This document shows positions 1-7,115 of a stretch of 17,834 bases of DNA, piece by piece. The notes beneath the pieces are model-generated. The model was not told where the DNA came from and did not search any database. It was given only the letters and a program-made list of their open reading frames with translations. The stretch is from Spirochaetales bacterium (GTDB lineage Bacteria > Spirochaetota > Spirochaetia > ARS1246). The stretch is from contig NZCE01000014.1 in NCBI GenBank assembly GCA_002688185.1, positions 20,647 to 38,480 on the forward strand, written 5' to 3'. A program made the translations under genes and the position numbers. The first letter of the stretch is position 1. Each line of letters starts with the position of its first letter.

Positions 1-345
1 CGTCTTACATTTGAGGCGAATATCGGCAACAGCCCGACGTATATAGCGTCCTACCTTAATTTAGCAAACCTGCTGATTCAACAGGATCAAAACGACGAGG
101 CAGCCGGGGTATTGCAGGACGGCCTCGAGCAAAAACCCAAGTCCGCAACCCTTAATCTGTTGCTCGCCCGGATATATCACGCAGAAGGGAGATTTCAGCG
201 GGCCCTTGTCCATTACGACGCTGTACAAGAGAGCTCACCATCTCTTGCGAGAAGATTTAGCTATCTTTCAACGGGAGGAGAGAGCTCGAGAAGAGCGGGT
301 ACAAGTTCACTGGATGGACCACTTATATGGGACGAAGGGGAATAG
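1..345 (+). CDS. TPR-repeat protein, C-terminal part (5' end outside window)
   Basis: The frame is open from base 1 to the TAG at 343-345, so only the last 114 residues of a longer protein are visible. Residues around AYLNLANLL, AGVLQDGLE, ATLNLLLARIYHAEGRF and ALVHYDAV show the spacing of small and large hydrophobic residues of two to three tetratricopeptide (TPR) helical pairs. Such proteins are scaffolds for protein-protein contacts; the partner cannot be told from here. The last ~30 residues (Ser/Gly/Arg-rich, ending GPLIWDEGE) look disordered. The +1 frame over 242-359 also reads plausibly as a charged helical tail, so a frameshift near the 3' end cannot be excluded. Assignment to a TPR superfamily is fairly safe; a precise name is not possible. 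Confidence 0.7.
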   Translation, partial: RLTFEANIGNSPTYIASYLNLANLLIQQDQNDEAAGVLQDGLEQKPKSATLNLLLARIYHAEGRFQRALVHYDAVQESSPSLARRFSYLSTGGESSRRAGTSSLDGPLIWDEGE

Positions 346-373
346 TCGCAAGCTACCTGTTTGATTGGATTCA

Positions 374-418
374 CATGCGTTCGGGCGGGAGAGAACCTGC
401 ACCCCCCGCCCGTGCATG
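374..418. repeat. GC-rich intergenic hairpin
   Basis: A perfect 8-bp stem pairs CGGGCGGG (382-389) with CCCGCCCG (405-412). An outer 5-bp stem pairs CATGC (374-378) with GCATG (414-418), separated by a small asymmetric internal loop (3 nt against 1 nt). The loop is 15 nt. It lies 28 bp after the stop of the TPR gene, so it may end or protect that transcript, but no T-run follows it on the plus strand; the next bases are A/T-alternating and then A-rich. It is therefore not a classical intrinsic terminator. The rest of the 346-616 gap holds the predicted promoter described separately and no credible gene. Confidence 0.5.
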
Positions 419-546
419 TAAATATATATAAAAAAGGAGGTACATACAGTAAACAACACTGCCCCTTGCAGGTTACATTCAGCACGACATTTTAAATGCG
501 GCCTATGAAAGCTAGGCCACGGGCGCACCAAAATTGCGCTTCGGTA

Positions 547-575
547 GTTACATTGACGTTTTTTTCCATTACAAT
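547..575 (+). promoter_or_regulatory. Predicted promoter for the TolC-like gene
   Basis: GTTACA (547-552) and TACAAT (570-575) are separated by exactly 17 bp and match the sigma-70 consensus hexamers at 4/6 and 5/6 positions. Transcription would start near 582, about 35 nt before the ATG. The ribosome-binding site AAGGAG is at 606-611, 5 nt from the start codon. Prediction by eye only. Confidence 0.4.
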
Positions 576-616
576 GGCTTGGCCCATTACCCCGCTTCCA
601 ATTCAAAGGAGCACTC

Positions 617-2032
617 ATGACCTCTGTAAAGAAATGGATGCAACTGTGTTTCCTCTGTTGCGCGCTCGGCGCAAATGCTGATACCCTCGAGGAGCTTTTT
701 GCCACAGCCATCGAGAATGACAACCAATTGGAAATCCTCACACTCTCAGAGACAAATACACGACTCGTCATAGAAAAACGGGACCTCCCCAAACGTATTA
801 AAATTGTTGCCGGTGCCAATGATAGTCGCGATGGTCTGGTTACCCTATACCAGACTTTTTCGGATACACCGTCCACTTCTGTTGTGCTTGATCCTTATGT
901 CACTGTGACCCTCGGTGAAAATATTGAGACGGCTATCGGAGTATCCACGGATATCGATTTTGGCCTGGAGGAAGACAACGAGTTTGCGTTTAAGCCCGTT
1001 TTCACGGTTTCCCAACCTATCAACCCTCTAATTGGGCTGGAACCTTCAGATGATTCTACAAAAATCGGAGACAGCTTGTCTTTTTTTCAAGCGTCGCTCA
1101 ATCGAGAAAATCGGGTCCGCTCACTCAAGAAAACAGTCATCGACAAGATAAAAGCCGTTCTCAACCTTGAAAAAAGTATAGGAGACGCCCAGAGGAGCGC
1201 GGAACTGGCGAGGGACGCCCTTGCGAGGGAAAATACTATTGGAACGCTCAATAGGGAAAGTCTCGAGTACAAGCGTCTTGAATCCGCGGTGGTCCGTGGC
1301 GATCAGGCTCTCGAGACCCTTACATTACAGCGTCGGTTGAGCTGGCAGGAGCTCGAAGGATTGGTCGGCGATACGGTAGCCGAATTGCCGTCGGACTTTC
1401 AGGCAGTGTCCTTGGAAATCGCCTCCTCGTATGACATTAACTCCCATCCTGGTGTTCAAACTTCACGGCTCGGCGTTGAGAGGGCGGAGGCTAACCTCGA
1501 GGAAGTTCTTGAGCGGTTTATCCCCACCTATACCGTGGGAGCGTCGTACGATCTTGACGGTCAACAAATCGGAACCAGTTTTAGCACGGGTTTTAAAAAT
1601 CTTACAATGTCTCTTTGGATTGCCGGTGATATTGATGACCAATCGTTGTCGGCGCAGTTCGGCATAAATTGGTCACTTCCGGACAACCGAGCCGAAAAGA
1701 TCGGTGATATGGAAGCGGCCAATGCCCTTGAGATTGCGCGTTTGCAGTTGGAAGACAAGATACGGAATACCGAAAATGCAGTCGCGCTCCTGCGGATATC
1801 GGTGTTGGGGATTGAATACCGCGGAAATGAGCTGTCGACTTCAAAGGAAATCGCAGATCTCGAGCTAGTGGAAAAACAAAAACAGCTGGAGGTTGGGATG
1901 GCGACTAAGACTGAAGTGGCAAATGCGCAATGGAATGTGGAAAAGCTACGGATCGATGAGAGGGTCCTCAGACTTGATGCGCTAAAATTCGCACTGGATA
2001 TTGAAGGCCTCGAATCTGCGGAAAGTCAATAA
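617..2032 (+). CDS. TolC-like outer-membrane channel protein
   Basis: The 471-residue product starts with a signal peptide (two Lys, a hydrophobic Leu/Cys core, likely cleavage after Ala21 in GANA|DT), so it is exported. The mature N-terminus, TLEELFATAIENDNQLEI, is the usual opening of TolC-family proteins. Two long helical, Glu/Lys/Leu-rich hairpin regions (about 160-245 and 365-465) alternate with beta-rich segments (about 75-135 and 295-350) that have the alternating pattern of outer-membrane strands. This is the expected double repeat of an outer-membrane efflux protein, with length typical of the family. It would form the outer-membrane exit duct of a tripartite exporter or type I secretion system. 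No periplasmic adaptor is encoded nearby; the divergently placed ABC exporter pair is a possible but unproven partner. The start is set by AAGGAG 5 nt upstream. Confidence 0.72.
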   Translation: MTSVKKWMQLCFLCCALGANADTLEELFATAIENDNQLEILTLSETNTRLVIEKRDLPKRIKIVAGANDSRDGLVTLYQTFSDTPSTSVVLDPYVTVTLGENIETAIGVSTDIDFGLEEDNEFAFKPVFTVSQPINPLIGLEPSDDSTKIGDSLSFFQASLNRENRVRSLKKTVIDKIKAVLNLEKSIGDAQRSAELARDALARENTIGTLNRESLEYKRLESAVVRGDQALETLTLQRRLSWQELEGLVGDTVAELPSDFQAVSLEIASSYDINSHPGVQTSRLGVERAEANLEEVLERFIPTYTVGASYDLDGQQIGTSFSTGFKNLTMSLWIAGDIDDQSLSAQFGINWSLPDNRAEKIGDMEAANALEIARLQLEDKIRNTENAVALLRISVLGIEYRGNELSTSKEIADLELVEKQKQLEVGMATKTEVANAQWNVEKLRIDERVLRLDALKFALDIEGLESAESQ

Positions 2033-2105
2033 AATCCACCCATCATCCTAAATTGGTTGATATCTTCCCGTAACACAGGTAATTTCCTCTCACCTGGAAT
2101 GTATC

Positions 2106-2840
2106 ATGCAGAGAACCGTTTGCGCACTTGTGTGCATGTTTTTTTTGAGCTTTTCTCTCCTTCACGCAGAAAGCATCTATATAGATTTTGAGACTTTGGA
2201 TGGGTGGCGAACTATTCGGTTTATCGCAGCGGGCAAGGAGAGTAGCTATTTTCCCGAGCGTCTGGATGGAGACAATGTGCTCCAGATTAAATCCGACGAT
2301 GGCATTTCAGGTATCGTATTTGATAAGCTCATTGATCTGGAAGAGACGCCGATCCTCGAATGGCGATGGAGAATCGAGGATTTTCCCAGTGGCGCGGATC
2401 TGCGATTCAAAGAGACCGATGACTCTCCTTTGAGGCTTTACGTCATGTTTGAATATGAGAACGGTAAAATGCCTCTGTCGGAACGCCTTAAATATAGCTT
2501 TATAAAGGTACTTTATGGTGAGTTCCCACCAAAATCAATTCTCGGATTTGTATCGACGGAAAACGAATTTTTGGAACCCGTGCTGCAAAGCACCATCAAT
2601 AGCCGGACACGATATGTGGATATGAATGCCTATGCAACTGCGTGTGACGGAGACGTAGCTGACGGCCACTCAGGCACACCGTGGTGCACCGCGGAGGCGG
2701 ATATCGTGGCCATTGCAACCGGCGCTTTTGGCGAGCTGCCTTCGAGCAAAGCTCGCATCGCTTTGATCGGCGATAGTGATAGCACGAGAGACAACACCAT
2801 CGGGTATCTTGATTATGTCGAGGTCAGAGCGAGACCTTAG
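2106..2840 (+). CDS. Exported DUF3047-family protein
   Basis: The 244-residue product has a clear signal peptide (hydrophobic core ALVCMFFLSFSLL, probable cleavage after LLHA) and should be periplasmic. The mature part matches the DUF3047 pattern: WRTIRF near the start, EWRWRIEDFPSGADLRFKETDDSPLRLYVMFEY in the middle, a Tyr- and Pro-rich ILGFVSTEN segment, and a C-terminal IALIGDSDSTRDNTIGYLDYVEVR strand. The family is predicted to be a beta-sandwich resembling carbohydrate-binding folds; its function is not established. It follows the TolC-like gene by 73 bp on the same strand and is probably co-transcribed. The ribosome site is weak (CTGGAA). Its TAG stop overlaps the stop of the convergent ABC gene by 2 bases. 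Confidence 0.68.
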   Translation: MQRTVCALVCMFFLSFSLLHAESIYIDFETLDGWRTIRFIAAGKESSYFPERLDGDNVLQIKSDDGISGIVFDKLIDLEETPILEWRWRIEDFPSGADLRFKETDDSPLRLYVMFEYENGKMPLSERLKYSFIKVLYGEFPPKSILGFVSTENEFLEPVLQSTINSRTRYVDMNAYATACDGDVADGHSGTPWCTAEADIVAIATGAFGELPSSKARIALIGDSDSTRDNTIGYLDYVEVRARP

Positions 2841-4669
2841 GTGGCGCGCGCAGCGGCGCGTGCAGCGGCGCCCGCAGCCTTCTCATCGACAAATTGCCGC
2901 TCATAGAGCGTCCGATAAAGCCCTTCGGATTTAATCAACGTTTCATGAGTACCCGTCTCAACGATTCTCCCATTGTCAATTACATAAATACGATCCGCGC
3001 TTTGGACCGTGGTGAGTCTGTGAGCGATTACGATGGCCGTTCGATCCGCAAGGAGATAGTCCAGCCCTTTTTGAATCAGGGCCTCGGTTACCGTATCAAC
3101 GCTCGATGTCGCCTCATCCATGATGAGAATTGCTGGATTTACCAAAATCGCCCTGGCTATGCTGGTCAGTTGTCGTTGACCTGTCGATAAGTTAACGCCG
3201 CCTTCCTGTATTTTGGTCTCGTAACCATCCGGCAAATTTTGGATAAACACGTCCGCCCTTGCGTGTCCTGCGGCCTCGATCATCGCCTGAGTATTTGTCT
3301 CATCGATCCCATAGCAGATATTCTCGGCGATGGATCCGGAGAAAAGAAACGGATCCTGGGATACAAAACCCATCTGTCTGTGCAGACTGTCGGCTGCAAT
3401 GTCGCGTACATTATGACCGTCGATGGTAATCTCCCCTTGATTGTATTCATAGAACCGACAAACGAGATTGGTGATGGACGTTTTTCCCGCGCCGGTCGGC
3501 CCCACTATTGCTATGGTCTCGCCCGGTTCAATGCGAAAGTTAATCTTGTGGAGCACCTCGACATTCTGCTTATAGCTGAATGAAACATCCTTGAACTCGA
3601 TAGCGCCATCTATGGAATCAAGATATTTGGCATGCTCGCCGTCCTGTACTGCCGGCTTATGATTGAGGATTTCTAAAACACGTTCTCCGCCGGCGCTTGC
3701 CGATTGCAGCGTGGTAAATAGTTGGCTCAACTCCCTAATAGGCATAAAAAACCTGTTTACATAACTCATAAATGCCACGATTACACCGATAGTTACCAAG
3801 CCCTTTGCCGCCATTAGCCCGCCCGCAAGGAGCACGATGGCCGTTGCCGTAATTCCAAGAATATCGATGGTAGGAAGAAAGATGAATGAGAGGGACATAG
3901 CCTTTACATGGGCGTTTCTGTTTTTCCAGTTGTTGGCCTCAAAGCGTCTTTGGCTGGTATTCTCCTGGGCGTATGATTGAATGACGCGCATACCGCCGAT
4001 ATTTTCAGCCAGATTACCCACAAGGGTTGCGACTTTCTCCCGCGTATCTCGGAACGCCACCCGCGCTTTTTTTCCGAAAATGATGGTTGCAAAAACCATG
4101 ATGGGCACTATGGTGAATGTTACCAAGGCCAGCCGGACATCCATCGCAACCATAACGGCAACCGTGCCGATGAGCAAAATACTGTCGCCTAACATGGTAA
4201 TCAACCCCTCGCTCAAAAGGTTATTGATAACCGCGACATCATTTATTACCCGGGAGACAGTCACACCGGTTATATGGCTGTCGTGATACGCAACCGACAG
4301 CAGTTGTAGATGCTCGAACAGGCGGTTTCTGAGTGAAAAGAGCACCCGTTGCCCGGTGAGTGCGAGCAAGTAGCCCTGGGTAGCCATGGAAACATATCCT
4401 ATGACCATCGAGCCTCCCAGAATAGCTGCGGCACGCAGAAGCCCCTGCCAATCTCTGCCGGCAATATGAATGTCGATTATGTTTTTTGTAACATACGGTA
4501 TGATCAATCCGGTACCGGTGGTAACGAGCATCATGAGAGACGCAATTACCAGCTTTCTCCAGTGAGGAACGACGAATTTGAGAAGATTGATTAGCACCCG
4601 GCTTTGAATTTTTGTCTCTTCATGGTCGCCAAATGAGTGGAGGAGCCCACGGGGTCCATAACCCATCAT
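2837..4669 (-). CDS. ABC exporter half-transporter B (consensus-site subunit)
   Basis: This 610-residue protein combines a six-helix exporter membrane domain (about 30-325) with an ATP-binding domain (about 355-590), the normal half-transporter length. Walker A is GPTGAGKT with Lys396. Walker B is LIMDEATSS with the catalytic Glu519 present. The switch His550 is present (IAHRL). The signature is LSTGQ (494-498) instead of LSGGQ. In heterodimeric exporters such as TM287/TM288 the subunit with an altered signature pairs with a partner whose Walker B Glu is lost, and that is what the preceding gene shows. Its ATG overlaps the upstream stop by 4 nt, with GAGGAGGG 9 nt upstream; a second ATG follows at once. 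The protein ends in a low-complexity Ala/Arg tail (last ~13 residues). Likely a multidrug or lipid-like exporter; substrate unknown. Confidence 0.88.
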   Translation of the reverse strand: MMGYGPRGLLHSFGDHEETKIQSRVLINLLKFVVPHWRKLVIASLMMLVTTGTGLIIPYVTKNIIDIHIAGRDWQGLLRAAAILGGSMVIGYVSMATQGYLLALTGQRVLFSLRNRLFEHLQLLSVAYHDSHITGVTVSRVINDVAVINNLLSEGLITMLGDSILLIGTVAVMVAMDVRLALVTFTIVPIMVFATIIFGKKARVAFRDTREKVATLVGNLAENIGGMRVIQSYAQENTSQRRFEANNWKNRNAHVKAMSLSFIFLPTIDILGITATAIVLLAGGLMAAKGLVTIGVIVAFMSYVNRFFMPIRELSQLFTTLQSASAGGERVLEILNHKPAVQDGEHAKYLDSIDGAIEFKDVSFSYKQNVEVLHKINFRIEPGETIAIVGPTGAGKTSITNLVCRFYEYNQGEITIDGHNVRDIAADSLHRQMGFVSQDPFLFSGSIAENICYGIDETNTQAMIEAAGHARADVFIQNLPDGYETKIQEGGVNLSTGQRQLTSIARAILVNPAILIMDEATSSVDTVTEALIQKGLDYLLADRTAIVIAHRLTTVQSADRIYVIDNGRIVETGTHETLIKSEGLYRTLYERQFVDEKAAGAAARAAARAT

Positions 4670-6468
4670 GATATTCTTCCCTCCTCGGCGCTGCGCGCGC
4701 CTACCAGTGAATCGGGTCTGAGCTGTCTTGCGAATATCTCAGCATAGAGGCTGCTCGTCCTCATGAGCTGATCATGGGGACTCTCGTCGTCGGTCTTGGT
4801 TCCAACGGCGGCTATCTTCCCCTTATCAATGATTAGCACCTTGTCCGCCATCCTCACCGTACTGAGCCGCTGTGCGATGATGATTGAGGTTTTGCCGACC
4901 ATGAGCTTTTCCAAAGCGTCTTGAATAAAGCTTTCGGTTTCTGTATCAACACTCGAGGTAGAATCATCGAGAATGAGAATCTCCGGATTTTTCAGTATAG
5001 CTCTGGCGATTGAGAGTCTCTGTTTCTGCCCGCCTGAAAGGGTTACACCGCGCTCACCGATATAGCCTTCATACTCTCCCGGTAGCTCAACAATGAACTC
5101 ATGCGCCCTGGCGGCTTTTGCGGCGTTCACTACGTCGTCCATTGATGCCGACGGCCTTCCAAATGCGATATTCTCCTTTACGGTAGCTGCAAAAAGTGTG
5201 GTGTCCTGAAGGACAATACCGATGTGATCGCGTAGGGATTTCAGCGTAGCCTTCCGGATGTCGATTCCATCAATAGTAATTTTCCCTGAGACAGGATCGT
5301 AAAATCTGGGGATGAGGCTGATAACGGAAGATTTGCCAGACCCGGTTCCACCGAGAAGGGCCACTCGTTCTCCCGGCTCGATGGCAAAGCTAATCCCTTC
5401 GAGAACTCTATTGTTGCGATTGTAGGCAAAACCGACTTCGTCGAACACAACTCTCCCCTCAATTTTGCCGAGAGGCGTAGCATCGGGATCGTCTTTGATA
5501 TCCGATGTCAGATCAAGAATTTCAAACAGGCGCTCAGCAGACGCTGAGGCTTGGGCGATTGACGTAAGTATCCAACCGAATCTTCTCACCGGCATGAGCA
5601 GCTGAGTTATGTAAGTGGAGAATGCGACGAGCTCTCCCAAAGTTAGCGCATCTCCCATCACCTGCCTGCCGCCATATACCAAAATAATCAGCGTCCCAAA
5701 GCGGGCGACAAGCTGCATGAGCGGCATATATAGGGTTCGCATTCTTGCCTCTCCCAATTGCTTATCGAGCAGTCGCGTGTTGAACCGGCGAAACTCATTA
5801 TATTCCGCCTTTTCACGGGCAAAGGCCTTTACTATGCGCGAACCTCGCAGATTCTGCTCGAGTTTTGAGGTAAGATCCGCCTCACGTCGTCTGATATGAA
5901 GTGATAGGGGACGAATTTTATTGCTGAACCACCACGCACTTACGCCCAATATGGGAACTATTATCAGGGTGATTAGAGCCAGCTCGCTATTGAGCAGCAC
6001 CATAGAGATAGCAACACCCACGATGAGCGTTGAGATCTGTACAAGGTGCAGAATCGCCCTTCCGGTGAGAAATCGTATTCTATCCACGTCGCCGACACTC
6101 CTTGACAGAAGTTGCCCGGTTTCTGTCTCATCGTGAAAGCTAAACGAGAGGGATTGAAGCTTTTCATGGAAGCGGTTGCGTATGTCAAAGGCGACATTCT
6201 GAGATGCCGATTCCGTCCAGATGCCGGACAGAAACGTACATAATCCTCTGCCGAATGCGAGAGCGACAAGCAGGATAGCTCCGATGATTATTGCATTCCT
6301 TATCCCTCCTCTTATGCCGTTGTCAATGATATCTCTAATTACGCGCGGGATGAGTATATTTGCTCCGTTTGACACCAAAACAACGATGTAGGAGCCGAGC
6401 ACAAAGCGCCAATACGGTTTTAGACACGCCAATGCCCTCGAGAGGTATTTTGGTTTTGCCTTTTTCAC
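4666..6468 (-). CDS. ABC exporter half-transporter A (degenerate-site subunit)
   Basis: This 600-residue half-transporter has an N-terminal membrane domain (about 20-310) and an ATPase domain (about 335-575). Walker A GGTGSGKS (Lys379) and a perfect signature LSGGQ (477-481) are intact. In Walker B, ILILDDSTSSVD carries Asp502 where the catalytic Glu is expected, and the switch-loop His is Gln533 (IIIAQRL). These two changes are the marks of the degenerate-site subunit in TM287/288-, LmrCD- and BmrCD-like heterodimers. The start is GTG, overlapping the MarR stop as GTGA, with TTGGAG upstream, and the 3' end overlaps the next gene as ATGA. The order MarR-ABC-ABC with translational coupling indicates a regulated drug or toxic-compound exporter. 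Confidence 0.88.
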   Translation of the reverse strand: MKKAKPKYLSRALACLKPYWRFVLGSYIVVLVSNGANILIPRVIRDIIDNGIRGGIRNAIIIGAILLVALAFGRGLCTFLSGIWTESASQNVAFDIRNRFHEKLQSLSFSFHDETETGQLLSRSVGDVDRIRFLTGRAILHLVQISTLIVGVAISMVLLNSELALITLIIVPILGVSAWWFSNKIRPLSLHIRRREADLTSKLEQNLRGSRIVKAFAREKAEYNEFRRFNTRLLDKQLGEARMRTLYMPLMQLVARFGTLIILVYGGRQVMGDALTLGELVAFSTYITQLLMPVRRFGWILTSIAQASASAERLFEILDLTSDIKDDPDATPLGKIEGRVVFDEVGFAYNRNNRVLEGISFAIEPGERVALLGGTGSGKSSVISLIPRFYDPVSGKITIDGIDIRKATLKSLRDHIGIVLQDTTLFAATVKENIAFGRPSASMDDVVNAAKAARAHEFIVELPGEYEGYIGERGVTLSGGQKQRLSIARAILKNPEILILDDSTSSVDTETESFIQDALEKLMVGKTSIIIAQRLSTVRMADKVLIIDKGKIAAVGTKTDDESPHDQLMRTSSLYAEIFARQLRPDSLVGARSAEEGRIS

Positions 6469-6896
6469 GCCTGATTCTCCAAAAGAGAATTGAGCAAAGT
6501 GAGTACATTTTTCACAGACTGCAAATCTTTTTCCGGCAAATTTCTCATTCGTTCTCTCAGCAAAACAATCCCCCCCATTGGAATACGATTGGCGAGTTTT
6601 TTTCCCGCCGCCATGATAGATACGGTGACAATCCGTTTGTCATCCGGCGACCGAGTGCGCTTTACAAGTCCTTTGCTCTCGAGTCTTGATAGTTGCTCTG
6701 AAGTACTACTTTCAGAAATGAATAGATACCTCGACAAGGCTCCGACCGTTGTTTGATCGTTCTCCAGAAGATAGCGAAGAGTGGCAAGCTGCCTACCGGA
6801 TATCTGTTCAGATTGGAAGCATTTCGAATATTTCCGCAGAGACCGATTAAATGTCAGAATAGACTGCATTGTGTCAGAATAGAGATCGGCGGCCAT
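6465..6896 (-). CDS. MarR-family transcriptional regulator
   Basis: The 143-residue protein has the MarR plan: an N-terminal dimerisation helix, a winged helix-turn-helix at about 36-105 (QLATLRYLLENDQTTVGALSRYLFISESSTSEQLSRLESKGLVKR), the conserved wing RSPDDKRIVTVSI, and a C-terminal dimerisation helix. Proteins of this family usually repress their own operon and release DNA when a small phenolic or drug-like ligand binds, or when a Cys is oxidised. It is the first gene of the operon, overlaps the ABC A start by 4 nt, and lies just downstream of a palindrome that covers the predicted transcription start. It most likely controls the exporter in response to its substrate. ATG is supported by TGGAG 5 nt upstream. 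Confidence 0.88.
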   Translation of the reverse strand: MAADLYSDTMQSILTFNRSLRKYSKCFQSEQISGRQLATLRYLLENDQTTVGALSRYLFISESSTSEQLSRLESKGLVKRTRSPDDKRIVTVSIMAAGKKLANRIPMGGIVLLRERMRNLPEKDLQSVKNVLTLLNSLLENQA

Positions 6897-6935
6897 TGCA
6901 ACTCCATTTGATTATCGCCGGGTGTTTAGTTACTA

Positions 6936-6958
6936 AGGTACCGAAAATTTCGGTACCT
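6936..6958. promoter_or_regulatory. Probable MarR operator (perfect 23-bp palindrome)
   Basis: Arms AGGTACCGAAA (6936-6946) and TTTCGGTACCT (6948-6958) are perfect inverted repeats around a single central base. The site begins 2 bp downstream of the predicted -10 box of the MarR-ABC-ABC promoter, so it covers the start of transcription. A bound dimer would block initiation. Size and symmetry fit a MarR dimer. It also lies 157 bp before the divergent fucosidase gene, where direct repression is less likely. Confidence 0.7.
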
Positions 6959-6960
6959 AA

Positions 6961-6989
6961 ATAATAAGTGAAATATTATTTTCAATCAA
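6961..6989 (-). promoter_or_regulatory. Promoter of the MarR-ABC-ABC operon
   Basis: Read on the minus strand, TTGATT (6984-6989) and TATTAT (6961-6966) are separated by exactly 17 bp and match the sigma-70 hexamers at 4/6 and 5/6 positions, in an AT-rich spacer. The predicted start lies near 6954, inside the palindrome at 6936-6958. This gives a leader of about 58 nt before the MarR ATG. Confidence 0.6.
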
Positions 6990-7115
6990 GCCGCAGCGTA
7001 GCGATGAGGTTTGCCCTCTTTGTCGTGCTGAAAGCCTTTCATCATGCTTGACGATCGGCAGGAAACGTGTTTGGTTAGTTATGCGATAAGATAATTAATT
7101 TTTAAGAGGTAAGTT

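Noticed and set aside
434..441. Perfect AAGGAGGT ribosome-binding-like sequence
   Set aside because: No ATG, GTG or TTG lies 4-12 nt downstream and no frame of useful length begins nearby, so it is not annotated as a gene start.
496..681. 61-codon plus-strand frame overlapping the TolC-like start
   Set aside because: It overlaps the signal-peptide region of a well-supported gene in another frame, has no ribosome site and no recognisable features.
307..876. 189-codon minus-strand frame opposite the TPR/TolC junction
   Set aside because: It is antisense to the promoter and the start of the TolC-like gene; its composition is unlike a folded protein and no ribosome site is seen.
2077..2098. CAGGT...ACCTG hairpin before the DUF3047 gene
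   Set aside because: A 5-bp stem in a 73-bp gap is expected by chance and has no positional logic beyond lying near the ribosome site.
2894..3583. Plus-strand frames inside the ABC B gene
   Set aside because: They are antisense to the conserved nucleotide-binding domain and resemble no protein.
6852..6883. Short direct repeat TGTCAGAATAGA in the MarR gene
   Set aside because: It lies in coding sequence, with only two copies of about 10-12 bp, and is likely chance.
7048..7095. TTGACG and GATAAT as a fucosidase promoter
   Set aside because: The hexamers are 36 bp apart and neither has a matching partner at 16-18 bp, so no promoter is claimed.
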